Shown here: one piece after another, positions 14,814-21,783 of the stretch
Position numbering within the stretch: position 1 is the stretch's first letter
Layout of the letters: each line of letters opens with the position of its first letter
Assembly (NCBI GenBank): GCA_013695145.1
Contig: JACDBB010000007.1
Span: 1-44,754 of the forward strand
Direction of reading: 5' to 3'
Source of the DNA: Euzebyales bacterium
GTDB lineage: Bacteria > Actinomycetota > Nitriliruptoria > Euzebyales > Egibacteraceae
DNA length: 44,754 bases
Notes under the pieces: generated by a model
What the model was told of the DNA's origin: nothing
The model's database searches: none
What the model saw: only the letters and a program-made list of their open reading frames with translations
Made by a program: the position numbers and the translations under genes

Positions 14814-15680
14814 CTACGAGCCCATGGCCACGTGCACGGTGACGACGAAATGCGTCGTGACCGTCAACGGTGCGGCCGCCGCCAGCGCGTCCAGCTGCGC
14901 GGGCGACACCGACCACCGGTACGGGGTCATGCCGACGACCGCCCTGAGCAGCTCGGCGTGGAGCACCACACCTCGCGCGTGCTCCCCGCGATGCAGCGGG
15001 TGCATCCCGGGCAGGCCCTGCAGCGCGGTGTCGCCGGGGGGACGTGACGTCACCGTCTCGTACATCCGCTCGCGCAGCTCGATGAGGTGGTCGGCTCCGG
15101 GATTGACGGCGATGGCGATCCCGTCCTGACGCAGCACGCGGACCACCTCGCCGGCTGCCGCAGGCGAGAACACCTTGACGGCGACGTCGATGCTCGCGTC
15201 GTCGAGCGGCAGGTCGTACGTGCTCGCCACGACGTAGAGGTTGCGCTTGTCGGAGCCGGCCGCGGAGCGCAGCGCGCGCTTGGAAGCGTCGACGCCGTAG
15301 CCGGGCAGGCGCACACCGTCCTGGTCGAGCAGGCGCTCGGTCGCCTCGCGCAGGACGGTGCCCTCTCCGCACCCCAGGTCGAGCAGGCGCGCCGGACGAC
15401 CCGCGCGCTCGGCCCACCCCGACACCAGGTCGCTGACCGCGTCGACGACCGGGGCGTAGTAGCCGGCCGAGAGCGCAGCACGACGAGCACGCACCATCTC
15501 GCCGTCGTCGCCGGAGTCATGCGCGGAGCTCTGCTTGGACAGCAGCAGATGGGCGTAGCCCTGGCGGGCGAGGTCGAAGGTGTGGCCGGTCGCGCACCGC
15601 AGGCTGCCCGCGTCGCGGTCGAGGGGTAGCCGACAGGCCGGGCAGCGCAGGCCAGGCAACTCCGTGTCGGCGACGCTCAT
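14814..15680 (-). CDS. RlmA-type 23S rRNA (guanine-N1)-methyltransferase
   Basis: A 288-residue SAM-dependent methyltransferase. The N-terminal zinc finger reads LRCPACRLPLDRDAG then LRCATGHTFDLARQGY (Cys-x2-Cys...Cys-x3-His), followed by HLLLSKQ, the RlmA hallmark. The methyltransferase domain has LLDLGCGEGTVL, YGVDASKRAL and the RlmA-specific SPAAAGEVVRVL. It should methylate G745 or G748 of 23S rRNA (RlmAI or RlmAII type not resolved; RlmAII gives tylosin resistance). The start ATG at 15680 is the first before the zinc finger. Confidence 0.88.
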   Translation of the reverse strand: MSVADTELPGLRCPACRLPLDRDAGSLRCATGHTFDLARQGYAHLLLSKQSSAHDSGDDGEMVRARRAALSAGYYAPVVDAVSDLVSGWAERAGRPARLLDLGCGEGTVLREATERLLDQDGVRLPGYGVDASKRALRSAAGSDKRNLYVVASTYDLPLDDASIDVAVKVFSPAAAGEVVRVLRQDGIAIAVNPGADHLIELRERMYETVTSRPPGDTALQGLPGMHPLHRGEHARGVVLHAELLRAVVGMTPYRWSVSPAQLDALAAAAPLTVTTHFVVTVHVAMGS

Positions 15681-16055
15681 CGGTGCTCGTCTGTGCCGTC
15701 CGGACGCGCGACCGCCCGGGTCACGTTCGGGACCCGGGCGGCGCTGCATCCATCACTCGTAGTCGTTCGCGCGTGCCCCGACGGCCGCGAGTGCGGGGGT
15801 CGGGAGGGCGGGTGTGACCAGCTCCCGCAGACACACGAGCGGGCGATGAGAGTGGATTCACCAGACACCAGGCTCCGGTCACGGATGCCGTGGTGGAATG
15901 CGACCGGTGATGTCTAGTGCCTCATCACCTCAACGGTCACGCAACAACTATCAGAATCCATTGCTTGGACCACCTCCTTCCTGTTGTGCCGCACAGCATG
16001 ACATCGCCGCCCGGTTACGGCAACGCCCTCCGCGCCGACGACGTACCGTGGGGCC
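15681..16055. other. Intergenic region between divergent rlmA-like and ygfZ genes
   Basis: No convincing gene in this 375-base gap; short open frames lack family features. It contains the hairpin at 15712-15741 and a comparatively AT-rich patch (about 15925-15960, CAACAACTATCAGAATCCATTG). TACCGT at 16044-16049, 6 bases before the ygfZ ATG, is a candidate leaderless -10 box. Confidence 0.4.
15712..15741. repeat. GC-rich hairpin upstream of the RlmA-type gene
   Basis: An 11-bp perfect inverted repeat (CCGCCCGGGTC and its complement) with an 8-base loop. It lies 32 bases upstream of the methyltransferase start on the minus strand, between divergent genes, so it is not at the end of any visible gene. 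It could be an attenuator in the methyltransferase leader, or the terminator of a gene now lost. Confidence 0.5.
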
Positions 16056-16970
16056 ATGCTCCTGTTCGATGAGACCGCCTTCGTGCGCCGCCCGGTGGGC
16101 GTCGTGCGGGTAACGGGCTCCGACCGCCTCGGCTACCTCCACACGCTGCTCAGCCAGCGCCTGGACGACGCCGTCCCTGGCGCCGTCACGGATTTCCTCT
16201 ACCTCGACGCCAAGGGCAACGCGCAGGCCGCCGGTCGGGCCGTGGTGCACGCCGAGGCTGTGCTGCTGGTGACCCCGCCTGAGGTCGCGGGTGAGCTGGC
16301 CGCGAACCTCGAGAAGTTCAAGTTCCTCATGGACGTCGAGGCCGCGGACGTCTCGGGGGACTGGGCGCTGGCGAGCATCCGCGGACCCGGGGCCGCGGAT
16401 GCGCCGGGCGCGCGCCGCGAGGCTATGACCGCCGCTCCCCACGGCGACGGGCTGGTGGTGCGCGACCGCAGCGGCGGCGCCGACCTGCTGGGCCGCACCG
16501 CATGGGTGGAGGAGCGCCTCCCAGGGCTCGGCCTGCCCGAGGCTGGGCTGGCCGACTGGGAGACGTGGCGCATCGGCCACGGCGAGCCCGGCTGGGCCAC
16601 GGAGATCGCGACCGGTCGGCGCGCCCAGGAGCTCGGGTTGCTGCCCACCCATGTGCACCTGCGCAAGGGCTGCTATCCGGGTCAGGAGTCGATCGCGAAG
16701 ATCTACAACCTGGGCCGGCCGCGGCGCGCCCTGGCGGTCGTGGAGCTCGATGGCGCCGTCGCGCCCGGCGCGCGGCTCGAAGCGGGGGGCAAGGCGGGCG
16801 AGATCACCAGCACCGCGCCGATGGGCGACGGCGCGGTCGCCCTCGCCCTGCTGCCCGTCGACCGGGCCACCGGCGAGGTGCTCGGCGACGGCACCGTGAC
16901 CGGCGATGGCGTCAGCGGTCACGTCCTGCGACGGGTCGGCGCGGGCGTCGCCCAGCCGGGCGCCCAGTAA
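16056..16970 (+). CDS. ygfZ: Folate-binding Fe-S/tRNA-modification factor YgfZ
   Basis: A 304-residue GcvT-like protein. The signature KGCYPGQE begins at K204 with the conserved Cys206, and the N-terminal folate-fold region shows DRLGYLHTLLSQ and DFLYLDAKG. YgfZ supports iron-sulfur enzymes (for example MiaB) in a folate-dependent way. The gene has TACCGT 6 bases before its ATG, so a leaderless start is likely. It is monocistronic and convergent with bcp. Confidence 0.92.
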   Translation: MLLFDETAFVRRPVGVVRVTGSDRLGYLHTLLSQRLDDAVPGAVTDFLYLDAKGNAQAAGRAVVHAEAVLLVTPPEVAGELAANLEKFKFLMDVEAADVSGDWALASIRGPGAADAPGARREAMTAAPHGDGLVVRDRSGGADLLGRTAWVEERLPGLGLPEAGLADWETWRIGHGEPGWATEIATGRRAQELGLLPTHVHLRKGCYPGQESIAKIYNLGRPRRALAVVELDGAVAPGARLEAGGKAGEITSTAPMGDGAVALALLPVDRATGEVLGDGTVTGDGVSGHVLRRVGAGVAQPGAQ

Positions 16971-17018
16971 CGAGCAAGGCAGTAACGAGCAAGGCAAGCG
17001 CGAGCTGGGCAAGGGGGG

Positions 17019-17489
17019 TCAGCCAAGGAGTTTACGCACCGCTTCCAAGGCCTTGGCGGATTGGTCATTCGGCGTGATCTGGTCGAAGACGGCGGCGACC
17101 TGACCATCGCCGTCCACCACGACGGACGAGCGCATGACGCCCTCGTAGGTCTTGCCGTGCATCGTCTTCTCGCCCCACGCGCCGTAGGCGTCGATCGCGG
17201 CGCGGTCGGTGTCGGCGAGCAGCGTGTGCGGCAGGTCGTAACGGCCCACGAACTCGGCGTGGCTGTCGACGTCGTCCGGTGAGATGCCCACGACCGGGAC
17301 GCCGAGCTCGGAGAACTCGGCCCAGTGGTCGCGGATGTCGCAGGCCTGTGTGGTGCAGCCCGGTGTGTCGTCCTTGGGATAGAAGTACAGGACGACGGGA
17401 GTGCCGCGCTGGCCGCCCAGCGACCACTGCGCCCCGGCGTGGTCGGGCAGCGTGATGTCGGGTGCGGGCTGGCCGGTGGCGATCTTCAT
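17019..17489 (-). CDS. bcp: Thioredoxin-dependent peroxiredoxin (Bcp/PrxQ)
   Basis: A 156-residue cytoplasmic peroxidase that reduces hydrogen and alkyl peroxides. The motif FYPKDDTPGCTTQAC gives the peroxidatic Cys45 and resolving Cys50, the spacing of E. coli Bcp. GVPVVGISPDD and the C-terminal DQSAKALEAVRKLLG are also typical. It ends facing ygfZ. The ATG at 17489 fits the family length. Confidence 0.94.
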   Translation of the reverse strand: MKIATGQPAPDITLPDHAGAQWSLGGQRGTPVVLYFYPKDDTPGCTTQACDIRDHWAEFSELGVPVVGISPDDVDSHAEFVGRYDLPHTLLADTDRAAIDAYGAWGEKTMHGKTYEGVMRSSVVVDGDGQVAAVFDQITPNDQSAKALEAVRKLLG

Positions 17490-17614
17490 CGAGGCTGGCT
17501 CCTGGCGCGCGGTGGAACGGGGACTCAACGGCACGCTACCCCACCCCATTGCGTGTCGAGCCCCAGTGCGACAACCAGCGGGTGGGGCGGGCGCGCGCGG
17601 TAGCCTCGCTGACC

Positions 17615-18136
17615 ATGAGGGTGCTGATGGTGTGCCTCGGGAACATCTGCCGCTCGCCGACGGCGGAAGCCGCGCTGCGCGAGGCGTTGGCCGAGGCCGG
17701 GCTCGACGGAGCGGTGGAGGTCGACAGCGCCGGAACCGGAAGCTGGCACATCGGGGATCCCCCGGATCAGCGCATGACCGCGGCGGCCGCCGATGTCGGG
17801 CTGGAGCTGAGCGGTGCGGCCAGGCGGGTGATGGTCGCCGACTTCGATCGCTTCGACCTGATCCTGGCCATGGACGGCAGCAACGAGGCGGACCTGCTCG
17901 AACTCGCCCCGGACGGGCCGAGCCGCGCCAAGGTGCGTCGCTTTCGAGAGTTCGAGGCGGCCGCGGACGGTCCCGACGTGCCCGACCCCTACTACGGGGG
18001 AGCCGACGGCTTCGCGCACGTGGTGGCCAGCGCGCGCGCCGGCGCACGTGGCGTCGTGGAGCACATCCGCGGCACGCAAGGTGTCGGTGAAAACGCCCTC
18101 CCCCGCCGAGGTCGAGGCCGCCGACGGCCTGGTTAG
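17615..18136 (+). CDS. Low-molecular-weight protein tyrosine phosphatase
   Basis: A 173-residue protein. The P-loop is CLGNICRS (Cys7 and Arg13 of the CX5R motif), preceded by MVLMV-like strand residues, and the general acid lies in VPDPYYGG. DSAGTGSWHIGDPPDQR is the conserved second block. TAGCCT (17601-17606) is 8 bases before the ATG, pointing to a leaderless transcript. The family dephosphorylates tyrosine or arginine residues; the substrate here is unknown. The last 20 residues are an arginine-rich tail beyond the usual fold, and the 3' end overlaps the convergent proline-rich gene by 4 bases. Confidence 0.92.
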   Translation: MRVLMVCLGNICRSPTAEAALREALAEAGLDGAVEVDSAGTGSWHIGDPPDQRMTAAAADVGLELSGAARRVMVADFDRFDLILAMDGSNEADLLELAPDGPSRAKVRRFREFEAAADGPDVPDPYYGGADGFAHVVASARAGARGVVEHIRGTQGVGENALPRRGRGRRRPG

Positions 18137-18396
18137 CCGACCGGCGGGGGTCGCGGGTCTGTCGGGTCGGGCATCGGACGGGGGTCGCCGGGGTCCGGCA
18201 GCGGTGTCGGCTCACCTGGGTCCGGCAGCGGTGTCGGATCGGGGGACGGCTGGGGCGGGGTCGGGTCCGGACCGGGTTGCGGAGGCAGGGGGTCAGGACC
18301 GGGTTGGGGCGGCGGCGCGGGCTCGGGCCAAGGGTCAGGGCCGGGTCCGGGCTGGGGATCGGGGCTCGGCTGCGGTGACGGGGTGGGATCGGTCAT
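18133..18396 (-). CDS. Small Pro-Asp-rich low-complexity protein
   Basis: An 87-residue protein built almost wholly of PDP, PQPGPDP and PLPDPG repeats after MTDPTPSPQ. It has no membrane segment and should be disordered. The ATG at 18396 has GGAGG 8 bases upstream on the minus strand, which supports real translation. The underlying DNA also contains direct repeats (for example GGGTCCGGCAGCGGTGTCGG twice). Function unknown. Because GC-rich repetitive DNA can stay open by chance, the call is only moderate. Confidence 0.5.
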   Translation of the reverse strand: MTDPTPSPQPSPDPQPGPGPDPWPEPAPPPQPGPDPLPPQPGPDPTPPQPSPDPTPLPDPGEPTPLPDPGDPRPMPDPTDPRPPPVG

Positions 18397-18452
18397 CGGA
18401 TGCCTCCAGACGGGTTGCCGGAGGATCCGTGTACCCCGGCCGACCCAAGGAC

Positions 18453-18458
18453 TACCCT
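18453..18458 (+). promoter_or_regulatory. -10 box for the leader ORF and ppa
   Basis: TACCCT is separated by 8 bases from the ATG at 18467. This places the transcription start at the first codon of a 25-residue ORF that overlaps the ppa start, not at ppa itself. Confidence 0.45.
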
Positions 18459-18466
18459 GCGCCGTC

Positions 18467-18544
18467 ATGGCCGACTCACGCAAGGCGATCGTCCCAGACC
18501 CGCGACCTCCGGTCCTACCGGACGATGGGAGCGCGAGCGGATGA
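18467..18544 (+). CDS. Candidate 25-residue leader peptide of ppa
   Basis: A short ORF reading MADSRKAIVPDPRPP then VLPDDGSASG. Its TGA at 18542-18544 overlaps the ATG of the pyrophosphatase gene (ATGA at 18541-18544). The leaderless -10 box at 18453 points to this ATG. Either it is a translated leader that feeds ribosomes into ppa, or the promoter simply lies far enough upstream to leave a 74-base untranslated region. No homologue is recognised. Confidence 0.4.
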   Translation: MADSRKAIVPDPRPPVLPDDGSASG

Positions 18545-19047
18545 GTGACGTCATCGATGTGTTCGTTGAGATCCCCAAGGGATCCCGCAACAAGTACGAG
18601 TGGGATCACCACCTGCGGCGATTCGTGCTCGACCGGATGCTGTTCTCGGCCGTGCACTACCCGGGCGACTACGGGTTCGTGCCGGACACGTTCGCAGAGG
18701 ACGGCGACCCGCTCGATGCCCTGGTCATCCTCGGCGAGCCGACGTTCCCCGGTTGCACGATCCGCGCGCGCGTCGCGGGGATCTTCCACATGACCGACGA
18801 CAAGGGCAAGGACGCCAAGATCATCACCGTGCCCGACTCCGATCCCCGGTGGGAGCACGTTCAGGAGCTCGGGGACATCCCCCACCACCTGCTCGCCGAG
18901 ATCGGGCACTTCTTCTCGATCTACAAGGACCTCGAGGGCAAGACCGTGGACGTCGAGGGCTTCGGATCCCGAGAGGAGGCCGTTGCCGAGGTGGCGAAGG
19001 ACCAGCGGGTCTTCGCGGAGATGGATGACCCGCCCGGCATGCCCTGA
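18541..19047 (+). CDS. ppa: Inorganic pyrophosphatase (family I)
   Basis: A 168-residue soluble Mg2+-dependent enzyme that hydrolyses pyrophosphate. It shows FVEIPKGSRNKYEWD at the N-terminus, the metal-binding signature DGDPLDAL, and DDKGKDAKII in the active-site region. Length and domain layout are standard. A GGGAG precedes the ATG at 18541. The upstream 25-residue ORF overlaps its start. Confidence 0.96.
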   Translation: MSDVIDVFVEIPKGSRNKYEWDHHLRRFVLDRMLFSAVHYPGDYGFVPDTFAEDGDPLDALVILGEPTFPGCTIRARVAGIFHMTDDKGKDAKIITVPDSDPRWEHVQELGDIPHHLLAEIGHFFSIYKDLEGKTVDVEGFGSREEAVAEVAKDQRVFAEMDDPPGMP

Positions 19048-19159
19048 CCCCGGCCCCGAACGCCCCGCCCGGCCCCCGCCCGCCCCGAAGCGTCAGTCTG
19101 CTCACCTTGCGGGAGCGGGCTCAAGACCGGTCCCTGGCGTGTCGATCTCGCAAGCGTGA

Positions 19160-19333
19160 TGCCGGCTGCCCCCTTCGTGCTGGCGTGGTCGCCGGCTGGC
19201 GGCCGCGCTGATCTTCTCGTCCCTGCTCGCCGGCCCCCCGCTCCCGGCGGGGGCTGCGACTCCTCCAGCGCCCACGCCTGGACCGACGACCCCTCCTGAG
19301 GAGGACGGCGAACGCATCGCGGAGGACCCGTCG
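19160..19333 (+). other. In-frame signal-peptide coding region of the M23 peptidase without a usual start codon
   Basis: Upstream of the first GTG of the peptidase, the same frame stays open back to a TGA at 19157-19159. It encodes RGRRLAAALIFSSLLAG followed by PPLPAGAATPPAPTPG, a clear signal peptide with a proline-rich linker, but contains no ATG, GTG or TTG. An ATG at 19159 in another frame reads MPAAPFVLAW. A single-base indel near 19185-19195 would join it to the signal peptide. Either a frameshift (biological or sequencing error) or a non-standard start (for example CTG) is implied. Confidence 0.6.
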
Positions 19334-20398
19334 GTGCTGGAAGCGCAGCGGCAGCTCACGGACGCGCAGGGTCTTGCCGCCCTCCTGGCGGCTGAGCTCG
19401 ACGCGGCCGCCGGACGTTTCGAGCATGCGAACGCCCACCGGCTGCGTCTCGAGGTTGACCTCGACGAGGGGAAGGAGCGGCTGGTCGCGCTCCGCGACGC
19501 GGCGGATGACGCCCACGAGCGCTTCGCCGCGCAGGTCGAGACCGCCTACAAGCATCCGCACATGCGGCTGGCGCTCGCCGGAGCCAACGGCAACGCCCCC
19601 GACGCTCGCACCGCGCTCCACCGCGCCGGTCTCCTCGAGCGTCTTGCGGTCGTGCAGCGCGATCAGGCCGACCTCGCCGGTGCTCAGGCGCAGGCGTACG
19701 CCGAGGCGGTCACCCAGGTCGCGGTCATCGGCAGCGGAGCGCGTGGCGCCACCGCGGACAGCAAGGAGATGGCCGACGCGCTCACCAGCGAGCTGGCGCA
19801 GGCCCGGCACGCCGTCGAGCAGGCGGACCAGGCGGTGGGCGTCGCGCAGACCCACGCCGCCGAGCGTCTCGCAGCGCAGCGGCGCGAGGCCGAGGAGGCC
19901 AAGGCGAGGCAGCGGGTCGCGGCGGCTGCCGCCGCACGCGCCGCCCGACTGATGGCTCAGCCACCGCCGGGCGCAGGCGGCGGGCCTCTGCCGCCCGTGG
20001 ACGGAAAGGTCTGCCCGCTCGGCACCCCAAACGGGTTCATCGACTCCTGGGGCTTCCCACGCTCCGGTGGACGGCGACACCAGGGTGTCGACATGTTCGC
20101 CGCGCACGGCACCCCGATCTACGCCGTCGCGGACGGGCGGATCGCGCGGGTCTTCAACAATCGGCTCGGCGGCCTTTCCATCAACCTCGTGGACACCGCC
20201 GGCAACCGGTACTACTACGCGCACCTTTCGGCCACCCACGTGACGACCGGCCAGCAGGTCCGCGCCGGCGACCACATCGGCGCGAACGGCAACACGGGCA
20301 ACGCCAGGACCACCCCATCGCACCTGCATTGGCAGTACCACCCCGGCGGCGGCCCACCCGTCAACCCCTTCCCCCTGGCCGCTGCGCTGTGCCGCTGA
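19334..20398 (+). CDS. M23-family murein endopeptidase with coiled-coil N-terminus (EnvC/RipA-activator like)
   Basis: A 354-residue stretch from the first conventional start. Residues 1-215 are a long alanine/glutamate-rich coiled coil (RQLTDAQGLAALLAAELD, QVETAYKHPHMRLAL). The C-terminal 130 residues are a peptidase M23 domain with zinc ligands in RRHQGVDMFAAHGTP and PSHLHWQYHP. A signal peptide is encoded in frame just upstream (19160-19333), so the true protein probably starts earlier. Such proteins cleave peptidoglycan cross-links or activate amidases at division. It is the only gene of its transcription unit. Confidence 0.85.
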   Translation: MLEAQRQLTDAQGLAALLAAELDAAAGRFEHANAHRLRLEVDLDEGKERLVALRDAADDAHERFAAQVETAYKHPHMRLALAGANGNAPDARTALHRAGLLERLAVVQRDQADLAGAQAQAYAEAVTQVAVIGSGARGATADSKEMADALTSELAQARHAVEQADQAVGVAQTHAAERLAAQRREAEEAKARQRVAAAAAARAARLMAQPPPGAGGGPLPPVDGKVCPLGTPNGFIDSWGFPRSGGRRHQGVDMFAAHGTPIYAVADGRIARVFNNRLGGLSINLVDTAGNRYYYAHLSATHVTTGQQVRAGDHIGANGNTGNARTTPSHLHWQYHPGGGPPVNPFPLAAALCR

Positions 20399-20430
20399 GG
20401 CTGACATGCCGGAGTTGCGCTGTCGCGCAG

Positions 20431-20436
20431 TAGGAT
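20431..20436 (+). promoter_or_regulatory. -10 box of a leaderless promoter for the rsiG-like gene
   Basis: TAGGAT ends 9 bases before the GTG at 20446. This favours that GTG as a leaderless start over the later in-frame ATG at 20494. Confidence 0.45.
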
Positions 20437-20445
20437 CCTCGGACC

Positions 20446-21054
20446 GTGACGCAGGTGGCACGGTTCGCCGCCCGCGATGCGAAAGGCACCCCCATGGAGC
20501 AACCCGCACCGCCGACGCTTGCGGAGCTGACCGCCCCCGACGTGCTCGAGGGGCTGGGCCAGCGCCCGCTCGCCGAGGTGCGCGCCCTCCGTGACGCCTG
20601 TCGCGACGAGGAGTCACGGCTCAGCTATCGCCGCCGCCTGCTGCAGGGCAAGCTTGACATCGTCCGCAGTGAGCTCGCGCACCGCTCGGACGATTCCGAC
20701 GTGCCCAAGTCGCTGGTGTCCGACCTGGCGTCCATCCTGGCGGACGCTCCGTCCGACCAGCCCCGCGAGGCCCGCACGGTGTCGTTTTACCCGGCGACCG
20801 GCGACACCGATGACGATCCCGACGATGGCCCGACCTTGGCGGCCGTGCCCGATCTCGACACCGATGCGCTGGTGCAGCTGGTCAGGCAGCTGCAGGAGCG
20901 CGAGGTCGCCATATCGGCCGCGCGCCGCACGCTGCTCGACAACCTCGACCACCTGCAGACCGAGCTGGTGGGCCGCTACCGCGACGGTGACGCGGAGCTG
21001 CACGACACCGTTTCCATGACTCTGCGGGACGCGTCCGGGAACCCCGACCGGTGA
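20446..21054 (+). CDS. rsiG: RsiG-like c-di-GMP-responsive anti-sigma factor
   Basis: A 202-residue helical protein. RsiG of Streptomyces sequesters the sporulation sigma factor WhiG when bound to c-di-GMP through E(X)3S(X)2R(X)3Q(X)3D motifs on two antiparallel helices. Here the first motif is perfect (E56, S60, R63, Q67, D71 in ESRLSYRRRLLQGKLD). The second is E153, S157, R160, L164, D168, with Leu for Gln. A disordered acidic linker joins the helices. The GTG at 20446 follows a leaderless -10 box; an ATG at 20494 is the alternative start. The gene overlaps an HD-GYP gene by 4 bases. No whiG/fliA gene is in the window. Confidence 0.83.
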   Translation: MTQVARFAARDAKGTPMEQPAPPTLAELTAPDVLEGLGQRPLAEVRALRDACRDEESRLSYRRRLLQGKLDIVRSELAHRSDDSDVPKSLVSDLASILADAPSDQPREARTVSFYPATGDTDDDPDDGPTLAAVPDLDTDALVQLVRQLQEREVAISAARRTLLDNLDHLQTELVGRYRDGDAELHDTVSMTLRDASGNPDR

Positions 21055-21779
21055 GCCTGCTCGGCCCTAGCTCCGCTGCCGCCCACGCGCCGTCGGTCCG
21101 CACTGAGGCGGACCTGGCACTGCGGCGGCGCCTCGTGGCGCTGACTGGCCAGCTCCACGCGATGATCGCCTGCGAGCGTCCAGAAGGACGCCTCGAGCGC
21201 GCGGACCAGCAGGTGCTCGTACGGGCGTTGGCCGCGATGGTCGAGGCCAAGGACGTCTACACGCACACCCACCTCGCCCGCACGCACCGGCTGGCGCTGC
21301 AGCTCGCCGACCGCGTCGACCCGATGCTGGCCGCCGATCCCGTGGTTGGGGACGGCTTCCTCCTCCACGACATCGGCAAGCTCGGCGTTCCGGAGTCCAT
21401 CCTCTGCAAGCCGGGGCCTCTCACCGACGCGGAGTGGGAGGTCATGCGTCGCCACCCGGTCATGGGCGCGGAGCTGGCCGCTCCCATGCCGTTCCTCGCT
21501 CCCGCGCTGGGAGTGATCCGCCACCACCACGAGCGCTGGGACGGCGCCGGCTACCCCGACGGGCTGCGCCAAGCCGAGATCCCGCTGGCCGCTCGCGTGT
21601 TCAGCCTCGTGGACGCCTTTGACGCCATGACGACCGACCGGCCGTATCGGTGCGCGCGCACGCTGGCCGAGGCGCTGGCCGAGCTGCGCTCCTGTGCCGG
21701 CTCCCAGTTCGACCCCGAGGTGGTGGCGCGTTTCGGGGACCAGTGCGCGGAGGGCGACGGCTTCTTTGTCCTCGGCTGA
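21051..21779 (+). CDS. HD-GYP domain phosphodiesterase
   Basis: A 242-residue cytoplasmic protein, essentially one HD-GYP domain (about 60-235) after a short N-terminal helix. The metal and substrate motifs are intact: VYTHTHLARTHR, HDIGKLGVPE (H106, D107), RRHPVMGAEL (H135), RHHHERWDGAGYPDGL (H158-H160, G167-Y168-P169) and LVDAFDAMTTDRPYR. HD-GYP enzymes hydrolyse c-di-GMP to pGpG or GMP. It has no sensory domain of its own. Its GTG overlaps the stop of the rsiG-like gene, tying c-di-GMP breakdown to the c-di-GMP-binding anti-sigma factor. Confidence 0.93.
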   Translation: MSLLGPSSAAAHAPSVRTEADLALRRRLVALTGQLHAMIACERPEGRLERADQQVLVRALAAMVEAKDVYTHTHLARTHRLALQLADRVDPMLAADPVVGDGFLLHDIGKLGVPESILCKPGPLTDAEWEVMRRHPVMGAELAAPMPFLAPALGVIRHHHERWDGAGYPDGLRQAEIPLAARVFSLVDAFDAMTTDRPYRCARTLAEALAELRSCAGSQFDPEVVARFGDQCAEGDGFFVLG

Positions 21780-21783
21780 CGCG

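Noticed and set aside
15712-15741. Hairpin as an intrinsic terminator
   Set aside because: No gene ends next to it on either strand and no T-tract follows, so it is listed only as a hairpin.
18137-18400. CRISPR-like or tandem-repeat array
   Set aside because: The repeated bases reflect Pro/Asp/Gly codons of the small protein; there are no uniform repeats separated by unique spacers.
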